DNA from: an uncultured Bacteroidales bacterium
GTDB taxonomy: Bacteria; Bacteroidota; Bacteroidia; Bacteroidales; FEN-979
Length of the DNA: 18,950 nt
Reading direction: 5' to 3'
Assembly: GCA_903928285.1 (NCBI GenBank)
Contig: CAIYQH010000107.1
Location: forward strand, 1-18,950
Shown here: positions 1 to 7,668 of the stretch, one piece after another
Numbering within the stretch: the first letter of the stretch is position 1
Layout of the letters: the number at the start of each line of letters is the position of its first letter
The notes under the pieces: model-generated
Told to the model about the DNA's origin: nothing
The model's database searches: none
What the model saw: the letters and a program-made list of their open reading frames with translations, nothing else
Made by a program: the position numbers and the translations under genes

Positions 1-714
1 GAACACACCTGTAATGATTCCTGCCGTTTCGCTCCATTTCTTCTGGAAAAGCTGGAGCAAAACCACACCTGCAGGAAACAGGATCAGCTGGTAACGGATG
101 TCGGTAGCCAGTCCGAAATAAATACCCGCTAAAAACCACATGAAAAACGGTTTCCCACGCCGCCCGGGTTTGATGGTCTGCCAGAATCCCAGCATGACAA
201 AGGGGATGCACGTTGATTCGGCCAGGTTTCGAACGCCTGTCCAGGGCATGAAAAAATAAAGGGCCAGCAGGATCCCGGCCAGCCTGGCAGCACGTTTATC
301 CTCCAATACCTCCACGATACGGTATCCCAGCCAGACAGTGATCAGTGAAAATCCGCCATGCAGCAGCCTGATAATCAGCATCTTGAACTGTGGATCGCTG
401 ATATCCAGCCATTTCATTAAGGTAAACAGGACATAATGAATTCCGGGGTAGAAAAAGTTGTGTCCGGTTGGACCTGTATTGGTTTTACTTCCGGGCAACC
501 AGTCGTTATAGTCGTAGCCGTCAACCCACGATTGGGATGATTCAATCACCAGGAAGTGATCATCGAGCATCCCCCAGCCTTTGGCAAAAATGGCCGCCAG
601 CAGCCTGAAAAGGATAGCGAGACCCATAATGAGGATCAGGGGTTGTTCATCCCAGCTTTTCCTGATGGATTGGGAAACCTGGTTGAGTTTGAAAGAAGAG
701 GCCATTCGCAGCAT
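1..714 (-). CDS. Polytopic membrane glycosyltransferase (GT39/GT22-like), 3' part missing
   Basis: The frame reads from an ATG at 712-714 leftwards to the window edge without a stop, 238 codons, so the C-terminal part lies outside. The protein starts with a short cytoplasmic stretch, then a hydrophobic helix (LILIMGLAILFRLLAAIFA), then an external loop with GWGMLDDHFLVIE and, further on, GHNFFYPGIHY. An acidic pair just after the first helix, followed by several Leu/Phe-rich helices, is the layout of lipid-sugar-dependent GT-C enzymes (GT39, GT22 and relatives), which transfer a sugar from a polyprenyl-phosphate carrier on the outer face of the inner membrane. The acceptor cannot be told. It starts 22 bases after the purB stop with no Shine-Dalgarno, so it is probably co-transcribed with purB. 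A second ATG three codons on (705) is an alternative start. The assignment to GT-C is by layout and motif resemblance only. Confidence 0.7.
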   Translation of the reverse strand, partial: MLRMASSFKLNQVSQSIRKSWDEQPLILIMGLAILFRLLAAIFAKGWGMLDDHFLVIESSQSWVDGYDYNDWLPGSKTNTGPTGHNFFYPGIHYVLFTLMKWLDISDPQFKMLIIRLLHGGFSLITVWLGYRIVEVLEDKRAARLAGILLALYFFMPWTGVRNLAESTCIPFVMLGFWQTIKPGRRGKPFFMWFLAGIYFGLATDIRYQLILFPAGVVLLQLFQKKWSETAGIITGVF

Positions 715-736
715 CAAATTATTTTGGATGGGATGA

Positions 737-2089
737 TTAAATTTCAGAAATGATGCCTGTATAATTCTCGGGAGTGATGGATTTTAACTCCTCCTTCACC
801 TGTTTAGAAACATTCAGCCCGTCGATGAACCTTAACAGGGTTGTATGAGTGATGCCGTCGTGCCCGCGGGTCAGGGCTTTCAGTGCTTCATAGGGGTCGG
901 GATACCGTTCGCGGCGCAGGATCGTCTGGATCGCCTCCGAGACGACGGCCCAGTTGTCGTCGAGGCTCCTGGCAAGTTTTGATTCATTAAGGATCAGCTT
1001 ATCAAGTCCCTTCAGCAACGACCGGTAGGCAATGACCGAATGGGCCATGGGCACGCCGATATTCCGTATCACCGTTGAATCGGTAAGGTCACGCTGCAGA
1101 CGGGATACCGGGAGCTTGGTCGAAAGATGCTCAAAGATGGCATTGGCGATCCCGAGGTTACCCTCCGAATTCTCAAAATCAATGGGGTTCACCTTATGCG
1201 GCATGGTTGAGGAGCCGGTCTCTGTCGTTTTAACCTTCTGCTTGAAATATTCCATCGAAATGTACATCCACAGGTCGCGGTCAAGATCGGTCAGGATGGT
1301 GTTGATGCGCTTCAGGTTGTCGAAGAAGGCCGCCATGTTGTCGTAATGCTCGATCTGTGTGGTCGTCTGGCATCGTTCAAGGCCAAGGGTTTCATTGACA
1401 AAGTGGTTGGAGAATCCAACCCAGTCGATCGAGGGATAGGCGGCATGATGCGCGTTGAAATTCCCGGTAGCCCCGCCGAATTTGGCAGAGATGGGGATCG
1501 TCTCCAGCAGGGCCAGCTGCATGCCAAGCCGTTCAGCAAATACATAAAGCTCTTTGCCTACGGTTGTGGGTGAGGCAGGTTGCCCGTGCGTGTGGGCCAG
1601 CATCGGTACGTGCAGCCACTCCCGGCTCCTGGCGACGAGGGTCGTATAGATCGTCTCCAGAAGCGGTTCAAGGACCTCCCGGTAACCGTTGCGCATGGCC
1701 ATCGGGAATGCGGTGTTGTTGATATCCTGCGAAGTAAGACCGAAGTGGATAAACTCCCTGAATTCGCCCAAACCTGCCTTCTCGAATTGTTCCCTGACAA
1801 AGTATTCGATAGCCTTTACATCATGGTTGGTCCGTTTTTCAATCTCTTTAACCCGAAGGGCATCGTCTTCGCTGAATTGCTCATAAATATCCCGGATTGC
1901 GGGAAACTTTTTCTTATTGACCCCCTCCAGCTGTGGCAGAGGGATTTCACACAAGGCAATGAAATATTCCACCTCCACCAGCAGCCTGTAACGGATGATG
2001 GCGCCTTCGGAAAAATAGTCCGACAGGGGTTCGGTGACCATATGATACCGGCCATCGACCGGGGAAACAGCATGCAGGGAAAAATCCAT
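737..2089 (-). CDS. purB: Adenylosuccinate lyase
   Basis: Cytosolic enzyme of purine biosynthesis. It releases fumarate from SAICAR and from adenylosuccinate. The 450-residue product begins MDFSLHAVSPVDGRY, which matches the start of the E. coli-type enzyme (about 456 residues), so I place the start at 2089; the frame is open 23 codons further upstream but that part has no family resemblance. Visible motifs are TNHDVKA (87-93), TSQDINN (119-125), the histidine loop HTHGQPAS (166-173) and the fumarate-lyase signature GSSTMPHKVN (292-301), which carries the catalytic serine loop. Length and all signature residues are intact. It is divergent from the T9SS gene across 157 bases, and a glycosyltransferase follows 22 bases after its stop. 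Confidence 0.97.
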   Translation of the reverse strand: MDFSLHAVSPVDGRYHMVTEPLSDYFSEGAIIRYRLLVEVEYFIALCEIPLPQLEGVNKKKFPAIRDIYEQFSEDDALRVKEIEKRTNHDVKAIEYFVREQFEKAGLGEFREFIHFGLTSQDINNTAFPMAMRNGYREVLEPLLETIYTTLVARSREWLHVPMLAHTHGQPASPTTVGKELYVFAERLGMQLALLETIPISAKFGGATGNFNAHHAAYPSIDWVGFSNHFVNETLGLERCQTTTQIEHYDNMAAFFDNLKRINTILTDLDRDLWMYISMEYFKQKVKTTETGSSTMPHKVNPIDFENSEGNLGIANAIFEHLSTKLPVSRLQRDLTDSTVIRNIGVPMAHSVIAYRSLLKGLDKLILNESKLARSLDDNWAVVSEAIQTILRRERYPDPYEALKALTRGHDGITHTTLLRFIDGLNVSKQVKEELKSITPENYTGIISEI

Positions 2090-2138
2090 ATTGCTAAAAA
2101 AATTACAAATTACAAATTCTGGCCGGCCTCCGCCATGG

Positions 2139-2163
2139 CAAAAATATCGGCCATTCAAAAATA
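2139..2163 (-). promoter_or_regulatory. Candidate purB promoter: two TAnnTTTG elements
   Basis: On the minus strand TATTTTTG occurs twice, at 2163-2156 and 2146-2139, both exact matches to the Bacteroidota -7 element TAnnTTTG. No good -33 TTTG lies 19-21 bases upstream of either. A start near 2132 from the nearer element would give a leader of about 40 bases. The stretch is AT-rich, so chance matches are possible. Confidence 0.35.
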
Positions 2164-2209
2164 AGATAATTTCACTGACTATAGATGAATTAGCATTCAG
2201 TATTATCGT

Positions 2210-2217
2210 TAAATTTG
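2210..2217 (+). promoter_or_regulatory. Candidate promoter -7 element of the T9SS cargo gene
   Basis: TAAATTTG matches TAnnTTTG in all fixed positions and ends 29 bases before the ATG at 2247, giving a predicted leader of about 23 bases. No exact TTTG -33 is present at the usual spacing. The element faces away from the purB elements in the same 157-base divergent region. Confidence 0.45.
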
Positions 2218-2246
2218 TGCATTATCAACCCAGAAAAACAAATCGC

Positions 2247-4304
2247 ATGAAAAAAACTGTACTTTCTCTTTTGGTTGCCGTGTTGACCTGTATTACGACA
2301 GGTTTATTTGCCCAGGCAAAACATTATGTGATCTTTGAACACTTTACGCAGGCAAGCTGCGCACCGTGTGCCGCCCAGAATCCTGCCATGCAGGCCACCC
2401 TCAATGCCAATATCGGCAGGGTTCACCAGATTTCGTACCACACCAGCTGGCCTGGCGTCGATCCGATGAATGCTTACAATCCTACCCAGGTAGCCGACCG
2501 TGTTACCTATTACAGTGTTACCGGCGTCCCTGATGTCATAGGTCTTGGCAACCAGTACGAGGGCAGCCCCACAGGGGTTACCCAGGCCCTTGTCGATAAT
2601 TTTGCATCCGACCCTGCCCCGATCAGGGTTATTGTGAAGGAGACCTCCAACGGAGTTACCCGTACTGTGAAGGTGAAGGTTTTTACCGTGGATACCATCC
2701 CTACCGCCAGCTATAAGATCAGGCTTGCCGTTTGTGAAAACTGGGTCCATTATACCACCCCTCCCGGATCAAACGGGGAGAAGGACTTTTCGGATGTTTT
2801 CCGCAAAATGCTGCCGTCCACGGCTGGCGATGCTTTTGTTCCCGCTGCCATCGGCGATTCGGTAACGCTTACCTATACCTATAACCTCGATCTTACCAAG
2901 TGGGATACGACCCAGATCTATTCCCTCGCCTTTATCCAGAATGAAACCACCAAGGCGATCATCAACTCGGGTTCATCCATCGACCCTGACTGGGAACTGG
3001 TAGGCATCGACCCCACCTTTAAAAAAGGCGCAACGGGCGACCTGAAGACCTTTCATTACAAGGTGCATAACCTTGGCGCCGCTGCCGAGCTTTTCCGCTT
3101 TAAACTTATCTCAAGCCAGCCAACGGGATGGAATTCCGATTTTTCCATCAACGGTACGGTTCATTCCGATTCAGTCGATATCTCTATCCCTGCTAAGTCA
3201 ACCTATGACCTGGTTGTAGAGGCAAATGTCGGATCGGGAGCAGGGCTCGGCACCTATTCCATCTCCATGAAATCGCTGGTAAACCTCCAGTTTGCCGCAG
3301 TGACGCTGAAATCCTTCGTAATGTCGGGCGTTACTGAACTTATCATCAACAATGACGGGGGATGGGGCGACGGCAGCGGCCTTTCGACAGCCAGCTTCCA
3401 GCAGAAGTATATCGATGCCCTGGTCTATTCGGGAAGCACCGCCTATGCGGTTGTCGACCTGACCACCTACAAAAAGGCCTTCCAGTATGACTGCGTATCG
3501 GATGTGGTAAATTATTTCTTCAACATAGGCTGGTCCTTCCCTGCCTTTACCGACGAGTCGGTCGCCATCTTCAAATCGGAGCTGAATGCCGGCAAACGGT
3601 TGCTGGTCTCTGGACAGGATATCGGCTGGGATACCTGGACGGCGGCTTCCAGCGGCGGTCACGGAACTGATTCCACCAAGGCCTTTTATACCAATTACCT
3701 GGGCGCCCACTTTAACAGTGACGGCACCACGGCGAACAACCAGTATATTGCCAATACCACCGATCCCGATTTCGGACAGGTCCCGACCTCGCCCCTGACC
3801 AACGTTTACGGTGGCTCCAATTTCTTCCCCGATGAAATCAATGCAGTGGGTGTTGGCGCCAATATCTTCTATTACAATACGGCCCAGACAAAAATCGGTG
3901 GTGTAAAGGCAGCCAGTGGCGTCTGGAAAACCGTTTACCTTGCCGCCAGCCTGGAGATGATGTCGGCCGATAATGCCCGCAACGAACTCATCAAGAAGGC
4001 GCGCATCTGGTTTGGCGGAACCCCCGTCGGGATCGGTACAACACAGGTTGCAGGGGCTCACCTGGGTCAGAATTTTCCCAATCCGGCCGGCGACCACACT
4101 ACGATCCTGCTTACGGCCATCGACAGGGATATGATGCTCGAGGTTACCGACCTTGCCGGCAGGACCCTGGTCAGTGTACCGGTACAAGCCAATACAACAC
4201 AGGTTGATGTTTCCACCACCGGCCTCAGGAACGGGTTCTATCTTTACCGGCTGGTAAGCAGCGGGAGCGTGGTGGAGACGAGGAGAATGGAAATAGCGAA
4301 ATAG
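2247..4304 (+). CDS. T9SS cargo protein: Omp28/thioredoxin-like domain plus GATase-like domain
   Basis: Secreted protein of 685 residues. The start is set at 2247 because a classical signal peptide follows directly (MKKTVLSLLV to about FAQ-23); the frame is open upstream but the extra part is not signal-like. Residues about 25-240 resemble Omp28/thioredoxin-like outer-membrane proteins: FEHFTQASCAPC with a CxxC pair at C38/C41 and a likely cis-proline at VTGVP (95). About 250-360 looks like an Ig/fibronectin-type beta domain. About 362-590 (LIINNDGGWGDG, then RLLVSGQDIGWD at 451-462, then FYTNYLGAHF) resembles the GATase-like beta/alpha domain of secreted peptidase-type proteins. Residues about 604-685 (LGQNFPNPAGD, DLAGRTL, GFYLYRLVSSG) form a type A T9SS sorting domain, so the protein should cross the outer membrane and be anchored or released. 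The substrate is unknown; a disulfide-exchange role is inferred only from CAPC. Confidence 0.85.
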   Translation: MKKTVLSLLVAVLTCITTGLFAQAKHYVIFEHFTQASCAPCAAQNPAMQATLNANIGRVHQISYHTSWPGVDPMNAYNPTQVADRVTYYSVTGVPDVIGLGNQYEGSPTGVTQALVDNFASDPAPIRVIVKETSNGVTRTVKVKVFTVDTIPTASYKIRLAVCENWVHYTTPPGSNGEKDFSDVFRKMLPSTAGDAFVPAAIGDSVTLTYTYNLDLTKWDTTQIYSLAFIQNETTKAIINSGSSIDPDWELVGIDPTFKKGATGDLKTFHYKVHNLGAAAELFRFKLISSQPTGWNSDFSINGTVHSDSVDISIPAKSTYDLVVEANVGSGAGLGTYSISMKSLVNLQFAAVTLKSFVMSGVTELIINNDGGWGDGSGLSTASFQQKYIDALVYSGSTAYAVVDLTTYKKAFQYDCVSDVVNYFFNIGWSFPAFTDESVAIFKSELNAGKRLLVSGQDIGWDTWTAASSGGHGTDSTKAFYTNYLGAHFNSDGTTANNQYIANTTDPDFGQVPTSPLTNVYGGSNFFPDEINAVGVGANIFYYNTAQTKIGGVKAASGVWKTVYLAASLEMMSADNARNELIKKARIWFGGTPVGIGTTQVAGAHLGQNFPNPAGDHTTILLTAIDRDMMLEVTDLAGRTLVSVPVQANTTQVDVSTTGLRNGFYLYRLVSSGSVVETRRMEIAK

Positions 4305-4334
4305 CTATTGGGAAGCGAAATTGCGAAATTTTGC
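4290..4334 (+). repeat. Degenerate 8-bp tandem repeat across a stop codon (GAAATAGC)
   Basis: GAAATAGC occurs twice in tandem at 4290-4305, with the TAG stop (4302-4304) of the T9SS gene inside the second copy. After TATTGGGAAGC come GAAATTGC (4317-4324) and GAAATTTTGC (4325-4334). The last codons of the gene are therefore part of the repeat. A small AT-rich dyad, GTTATTTTTATAAC (4351-4364), follows and might act as a weak terminator. Confidence 0.6.
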
Positions 4335-4420
4335 AGATTGGGGATTGTTTGTTATTTTTATAACAAAATTCTCTACTTGATGCTGATCTCAACCTTAATA
4401 CTCATCTAAAACTACCAATC

Positions 4421-5164
4421 ATGAGAAAACTAAACTTTTTACTGGCCTTCCTGTTGTTCACCTCCGTGATCATGGCCCAACAACAATCTCCTTTCCTTCG
4501 CAACGGCATCGTCCCGAAGGCGAACATTAACCCGCCCGTGGCGGGCAACCATCAGACACCGAAATATCCGGGCGGCAATGTGTTGCTTGATTTTGAGGGG
4601 ATCACGGGGGTTTTTAGCCCTGTTGGGGATTATTACAACGGGATAGGAGGACCAAACTATGGCGTTTCATTTTCACCCGTTACTTATGCTGTCAATGAGG
4701 CCATCGGGGCTTTTGTCAATGAGCCTTCTGCGACATCTATCCTAATAAACATAGCTGATCCTAACATGTTGATGAATGTTGCAGGTGGCTTCAATACAAG
4801 TTTATCTTTCTATTACGCAACTCATGAAGCAACTTGTCTCGTCAATATTTTTGACGGGCCTGACGGCTCAGGCAACCTCCTGGCTACCTATACAGGAGCC
4901 AACAACAATTCAGGCACTTGTGGCGGATATGCTGTTTGCACTTGGACCCCGGTGACAATCCCCTTTGCAGGCACAGCCAGATCAGTTATATTTACTTGTA
5001 CTAGGGGGGACCTTGGTATCGATGATATTTCTTTCCATCCTGCCGGTGGACAAGCAGCAGTCCCGACACTCGGGGAGTGGGGACTCATCCTGCTGGGAGG
5101 CATCCTGTTAATGATTGGTTCGGCGTATATTATGAGGAAAAGAACCAGTGTGACCGACTGCTGA
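4421..5164 (+). CDS. Secreted lectin-like protein with IPTLxxWG-CTERM sorting tail
   Basis: A 247-residue exported protein. Residues 1-20 are a signal peptide (MRKLNFLLAFLLFTSVIMAQ). The middle (about 50-205) contains LLDFEGITG, YNGIGGPNYGVSFSP, a Gly/Asn-rich beta pattern and LGIDDISF. It resembles the concanavalin/lectin-like extracellular domains often carried by PEP-CTERM proteins; four cysteines (CLVNIF, GTCGGYAVCTW, FTCTRG) could form disulfides. The C-terminus is a tripartite sorting tail: VPTLGEWG (214-221), a hydrophobic helix (LILLGGILLMIGSAYIM) and a basic RKR end. This is the IPTLxxWG-CTERM pattern, whose known processing enzyme is exosortase H (XrtH). No exosortase gene is in the window. 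It is preceded by 116 bases after the T9SS gene and followed by a strong terminator. Ligand unknown. It could instead simply be a C-terminally membrane-anchored protein. Confidence 0.8.
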   Translation: MRKLNFLLAFLLFTSVIMAQQQSPFLRNGIVPKANINPPVAGNHQTPKYPGGNVLLDFEGITGVFSPVGDYYNGIGGPNYGVSFSPVTYAVNEAIGAFVNEPSATSILINIADPNMLMNVAGGFNTSLSFYYATHEATCLVNIFDGPDGSGNLLATYTGANNNSGTCGGYAVCTWTPVTIPFAGTARSVIFTCTRGDLGIDDISFHPAGGQAAVPTLGEWGLILLGGILLMIGSAYIMRKRTSVTDC

Positions 5165-5190
5165 TCAGGTACAGGATAACCTGTTGGAGT

Positions 5191-5236
5191 AAAAAACCAG
5201 GCGCCCACCTTACCGGGATGCGGCGCCTGGTTTTTT
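5191..5236. terminator. Bidirectional terminator, perfect 15-bp inverted repeat
   Basis: AAAAAACCAGGCGCC (5191-5205) pairs perfectly with GGCGCCTGGTTTTTT (5222-5236) around a 16-base loop. It has a GC-rich core with an A-run on one side and a T-run on the other, so it can work as a Rho-independent terminator in both directions. It sits between the IPTL-tail gene (plus) and the alpha/beta hydrolase (minus), exactly where a shared terminator is expected. Confidence 0.93.
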
Positions 5237-5254
5237 ATTGTATCCTCATCCCGC

Positions 5255-5296
5255 TTGTCCACCTGTCCACCTGTTCACTTGTTCACCAGTTCACCT
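5255..5296. repeat. Degenerate 8-bp tandem repeat (TGTCCACC/TGTTCACC)
   Basis: The stretch reads as successive 7-9 base units: TTGTCCACC, TGTCCACC, TGTTCAC, TTGTTCACC, AGTTCACC. It lies between the terminator hairpin and the stop codon of the hydrolase (5310), and a weaker unit (TATCCCC, TTGTCC) continues towards that stop. It does not code in any convincing frame. Confidence 0.7.
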
Positions 5297-5309
5297 ATCC
5301 CCTTGTCCG

Positions 5310-6743
5310 CTATTTCCCCACGTTATTCAGCACCCACCTCGCCATCAACTCCATCGCCGAAGGCGAAATGGTCTCTTCGATGGTTGAGTATTCGGTTGGA
5401 CTTCCGGTGGTGGCATGCTGGAAAAGGTGGTTCAGGTCGGGGAGTTCCTCTACTGTGTAGTCGACATTTCCCCCGAAGATCATCGCCCTTTCAATTGCCG
5501 CCAGGTTTTCCTTTGGCGGCACCTGCAGGTCGAGGCTGCCGTTGATGGCCAGCAGCGGGCATTTTACCTTGGTAAGGTAGTCCTGTGGATCGAGGGTTAG
5601 AAAGCACCGGAACCAGGGCGAAGTAAGGGTTTTGATTTCCGCACTGATCGCCTCCTCCGTTTGTTTGTGGTAGCTGGTGTCGCGGGCATTCTTTTTGTCC
5701 ATGGCCGTAAAGAGGTCGCGGAGCTTTTTTTCCGCCTTGGCATTATCGGCGGTTTTCCGGATCACCTTGTACATCCCGGCACTCAGGCTGAGGTTTGCCG
5801 CGATGGTTTTTTCATCTCCCTTTTCGGCCCGGGCGATCAGTTCCGACTGCAGCAGCAGGATCTGCTCCCCCGTGAGCCCGGGACCGGCCATCAGCACCAC
5901 GAAGGCCAGTTCGGGATGGCGCGAAGCCACGATGGGAGCGATAATCCCTCCCTCGCTGTGACCAATGATGCCGATCTTTGTGATATCAAGGTCTTTTCTT
6001 TTCTGCAGGAAAGAGAGGGCAGCCTCGGCATCGGTGGCGAAGTCGAGGGTCGTGGCGGTCTTGAAATCCCCGCCTGAGGCTGCAACCCCGCGGTCGTCGT
6101 AACGAAGTACGGCAATTCCCTGGCGGGTGAGGTAATCAGAGAGGACCAGGAAGGGTTTGTGCCCCAGCAGTTCTTCATCACGGTTTTGGGGGCCCGAGCC
6201 TGTTACCAGGATGGCCACGGGGAAGGGGCCTCCCTTTTCGGGAAGGGTCAGCGTGCCGGCCAGGTTAAATCCGCCCTCACGGTTGGGAAAAAACACCTCC
6301 TCGGTAAGGTATGGAAAGGGGTGGTGTGGCTCCTGCGGACGATTCAGCGCGACAGGTTTCTCCTGTTTTTCCATGGTTAGCGGGAATGCCATGCCTCCCT
6401 GTTTCCAGCTTCCCGGTATTGCGTTGTGATCAGCGTTCATCCTGCCTGAAAATTTACCCCCGATCTTTTTAGCAGAAACCAGTATCGAATCATCTTTGAT
6501 CAACACCTTGCTGGTAGGCAAATCCATCGCACCCTGGTCGGGACTGTCGAAAGTTACTGTAACACTGTCCGATGGGCTGAAGGCAACATTCATCACCAGC
6601 CGCAGTTCCATTCCCTGTACGTTGAGTTTTCCGGCCCACGATCCCCTGAAATCATGCGGTTTCACCTGTGCCAGGGCCGTTGACGGCACGATCAGTACGG
6701 TCGCCGCCAGGATCCATCCGGCCAACCTCATATAATTTTTCAT
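5310..6743 (-). CDS. Exported alpha/beta hydrolase (serine esterase/peptidase-like)
   Basis: A 477-residue protein with an N-terminal signal peptide (hydrophobic 6-19, likely cut after ALA near 25). Residues about 30-125 form a beta-rich domain (DFRGSWAGKLNVQG), and about 145-477 an alpha/beta-hydrolase domain. It has the oxyanion region TGSGPQNRDE (181-190), the strand YDDRG (215-219), the nucleophile elbow GHSEGG with S263, the acid NGSLDLQVP with D405 and the histidine DLNHLFQ with H439. The triad is complete, so it should be active in the periplasm or on the surface. Related Bacteroidota proteins are annotated as alpha/beta hydrolases of unknown substrate; acyl-ester or dipeptide cleavage are both possible. 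It begins 76 bases downstream of the DUF4249 stop and has its own promoter-like element. M5 (6731) is an alternative start. Confidence 0.88.
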   Translation of the reverse strand: MKNYMRLAGWILAATVLIVPSTALAQVKPHDFRGSWAGKLNVQGMELRLVMNVAFSPSDSVTVTFDSPDQGAMDLPTSKVLIKDDSILVSAKKIGGKFSGRMNADHNAIPGSWKQGGMAFPLTMEKQEKPVALNRPQEPHHPFPYLTEEVFFPNREGGFNLAGTLTLPEKGGPFPVAILVTGSGPQNRDEELLGHKPFLVLSDYLTRQGIAVLRYDDRGVAASGGDFKTATTLDFATDAEAALSFLQKRKDLDITKIGIIGHSEGGIIAPIVASRHPELAFVVLMAGPGLTGEQILLLQSELIARAEKGDEKTIAANLSLSAGMYKVIRKTADNAKAEKKLRDLFTAMDKKNARDTSYHKQTEEAISAEIKTLTSPWFRCFLTLDPQDYLTKVKCPLLAINGSLDLQVPPKENLAAIERAMIFGGNVDYTVEELPDLNHLFQHATTGSPTEYSTIEETISPSAMELMARWVLNNVGK

Positions 6744-6762
6744 AAAAATGCTGTTTATCCCC

Positions 6763-6770
6763 CAAAGATA
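6763..6770 (-). promoter_or_regulatory. Candidate promoter -7 element of the hydrolase gene
   Basis: The minus strand reads TATCTTTG at 6770-6763, an exact TAnnTTTG match, 19 bases before the ATG at 6743. The predicted leader is about 12 bases. The region just upstream (6772-6799) is a direct-repeat block rather than a recognisable TTTG -33 element, so an activator or alternative -33 is possible. Confidence 0.5.
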
Positions 6771-6771
6771 A

Positions 6772-6799
6772 CACTTTCACTTGATCGTCACTTCACTTT
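6772..6799. repeat. CACTT direct repeats upstream of the hydrolase promoter
   Basis: Four CACTT copies occur in 28 bases: CACTTT, CACTT, six bases, CACTT, CACTTT (minus strand AAGTG). The two pairs flank GATCGT almost symmetrically. The block lies between the DUF4249 stop (6820) and the hydrolase -7 element, so it is placed either as a gene-end repeat or as a regulator site. Confidence 0.5.
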
Positions 6800-6819
6800 A
6801 CGGCCATTTCGCTGCGTGA

Positions 6820-7668
6820 CTATTTCACAATGGCACTCTTGAAACTATTCGACCAGGCGGCGAAGAAACCGATGCCGCCATTGCTGACATTCCCCTTGAT
6901 ATTGGCGGGCGGTCCTGTGAAAAACGGGATGTTGAGCCCGGAGAGGTCAACCTCCTGGATAAAGTTGTAGTACTCCTTGGTGATACCCGACATCTGCAGG
7001 GTGATGGTATCACCGGGTTTAAGCGCCTCCCATGAGTTTTCATTGTTGAGCCGCATCACTGGCACGCCATCCATATAACTGCCATTATAGAATTTATCAT
7101 CAGAAATAGCCTTCTTGTTAATGGTATCGGTCATCAGTCTCCCGTTTTTATAAAGGTTGAACAGATAAAAATTGGCTTCATTTCCGGGGTCCTGCGCCCA
7201 TAGTTTGATGATCCACCGACCCTTCGGGTGATTTGAGGGGGTCTCAAAAACAGCGGCAACCGAATCGAGATGGGGAACCGATGGCATCACCGAGGTGGCT
7301 TCTGCGGAAGAAATCCCTCCAATGAGATCATGAAGTGAAATATGCAGGGTATAGGATTTCCCGATCTGACCGGCAAATCCCGGATCGGTCTGGTAAATGC
7401 CTGAAACGCCCGGTTGGGATTCATGCAGGGTGAACATTTTGGCGCCATCCGTAACCGTAACAGTTGCATTATGGACTCTGGGCAGCGGCGCATTGGAGAA
7501 ATAATCGGCCGAGGTGGTAAGCGCGACGGCATAGACCCCTGTATCCGACTGTACATTGCCATCCACCACCAAACGGGTATAGGTCGAGTCAAGTTTCAGG
7601 TTGACCTTCTCGGTGCAGGCAACAGCAATAACTGCCAACAGGATGATATAGAAAATTTTTCTAGTCAT
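6820..7668 (-). CDS. DUF4249 lipoprotein, partner of a TonB-dependent receptor
   Basis: A 282-residue lipoprotein. The start at 7668 is chosen because MTRKIFYIILLAVIAVAC gives a short lipoprotein signal with a lipobox ending at C18; the frame runs 44 codons further upstream without signal-like sequence and inside the receptor gene. The mature part starts TEKVNLKLDSTYTRLVVDGNV and continues with VHNATVTVTDGAKMFTLHE and an Ig-like beta pattern, typical of DUF4249. Such proteins are encoded next to TonB-dependent receptors in Bacteroidota and are thought to sit at the outer membrane as accessory or lid-like partners, but the ligand is not known. It overlaps the receptor gene by 8 bases (7661-7668), so translation is probably coupled. 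Confidence 0.85.
   Translation of the reverse strand: MTRKIFYIILLAVIAVACTEKVNLKLDSTYTRLVVDGNVQSDTGVYAVALTTSADYFSNAPLPRVHNATVTVTDGAKMFTLHESQPGVSGIYQTDPGFAGQIGKSYTLHISLHDLIGGISSAEATSVMPSVPHLDSVAAVFETPSNHPKGRWIIKLWAQDPGNEANFYLFNLYKNGRLMTDTINKKAISDDKFYNGSYMDGVPVMRLNNENSWEALKPGDTITLQMSGITKEYYNFIQEVDLSGLNIPFFTGPPANIKGNVSNGGIGFFAAWSNSFKSAIVK

Noticed and set aside
1580..2164. Plus-strand open frame of 194 codons opposite purB
   Set aside because: Antisense to an intact purB with all signature motifs; no promoter, signal or family resemblance.
3198..4187. Minus-strand open frame of 329 codons opposite the T9SS cargo gene
   Set aside because: It lies wholly inside a gene with signal peptide and recognisable domains, has no start signal and no family-like motif; it arises from the codon use of the opposite strand.
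4348..4379. TTTG plus TACTTG as a promoter for the IPTL-tail gene
   Set aside because: The -7 match is poor and the spacing is 22 bases; not strong enough to list as a feature.
5077..5460. Plus-strand open frame of 127 codons spanning the terminator and the 8-bp repeat
   Set aside because: It starts inside the IPTL-tail gene, passes through a perfect terminator hairpin and a tandem repeat, and ends inside the hydrolase gene on the other strand.
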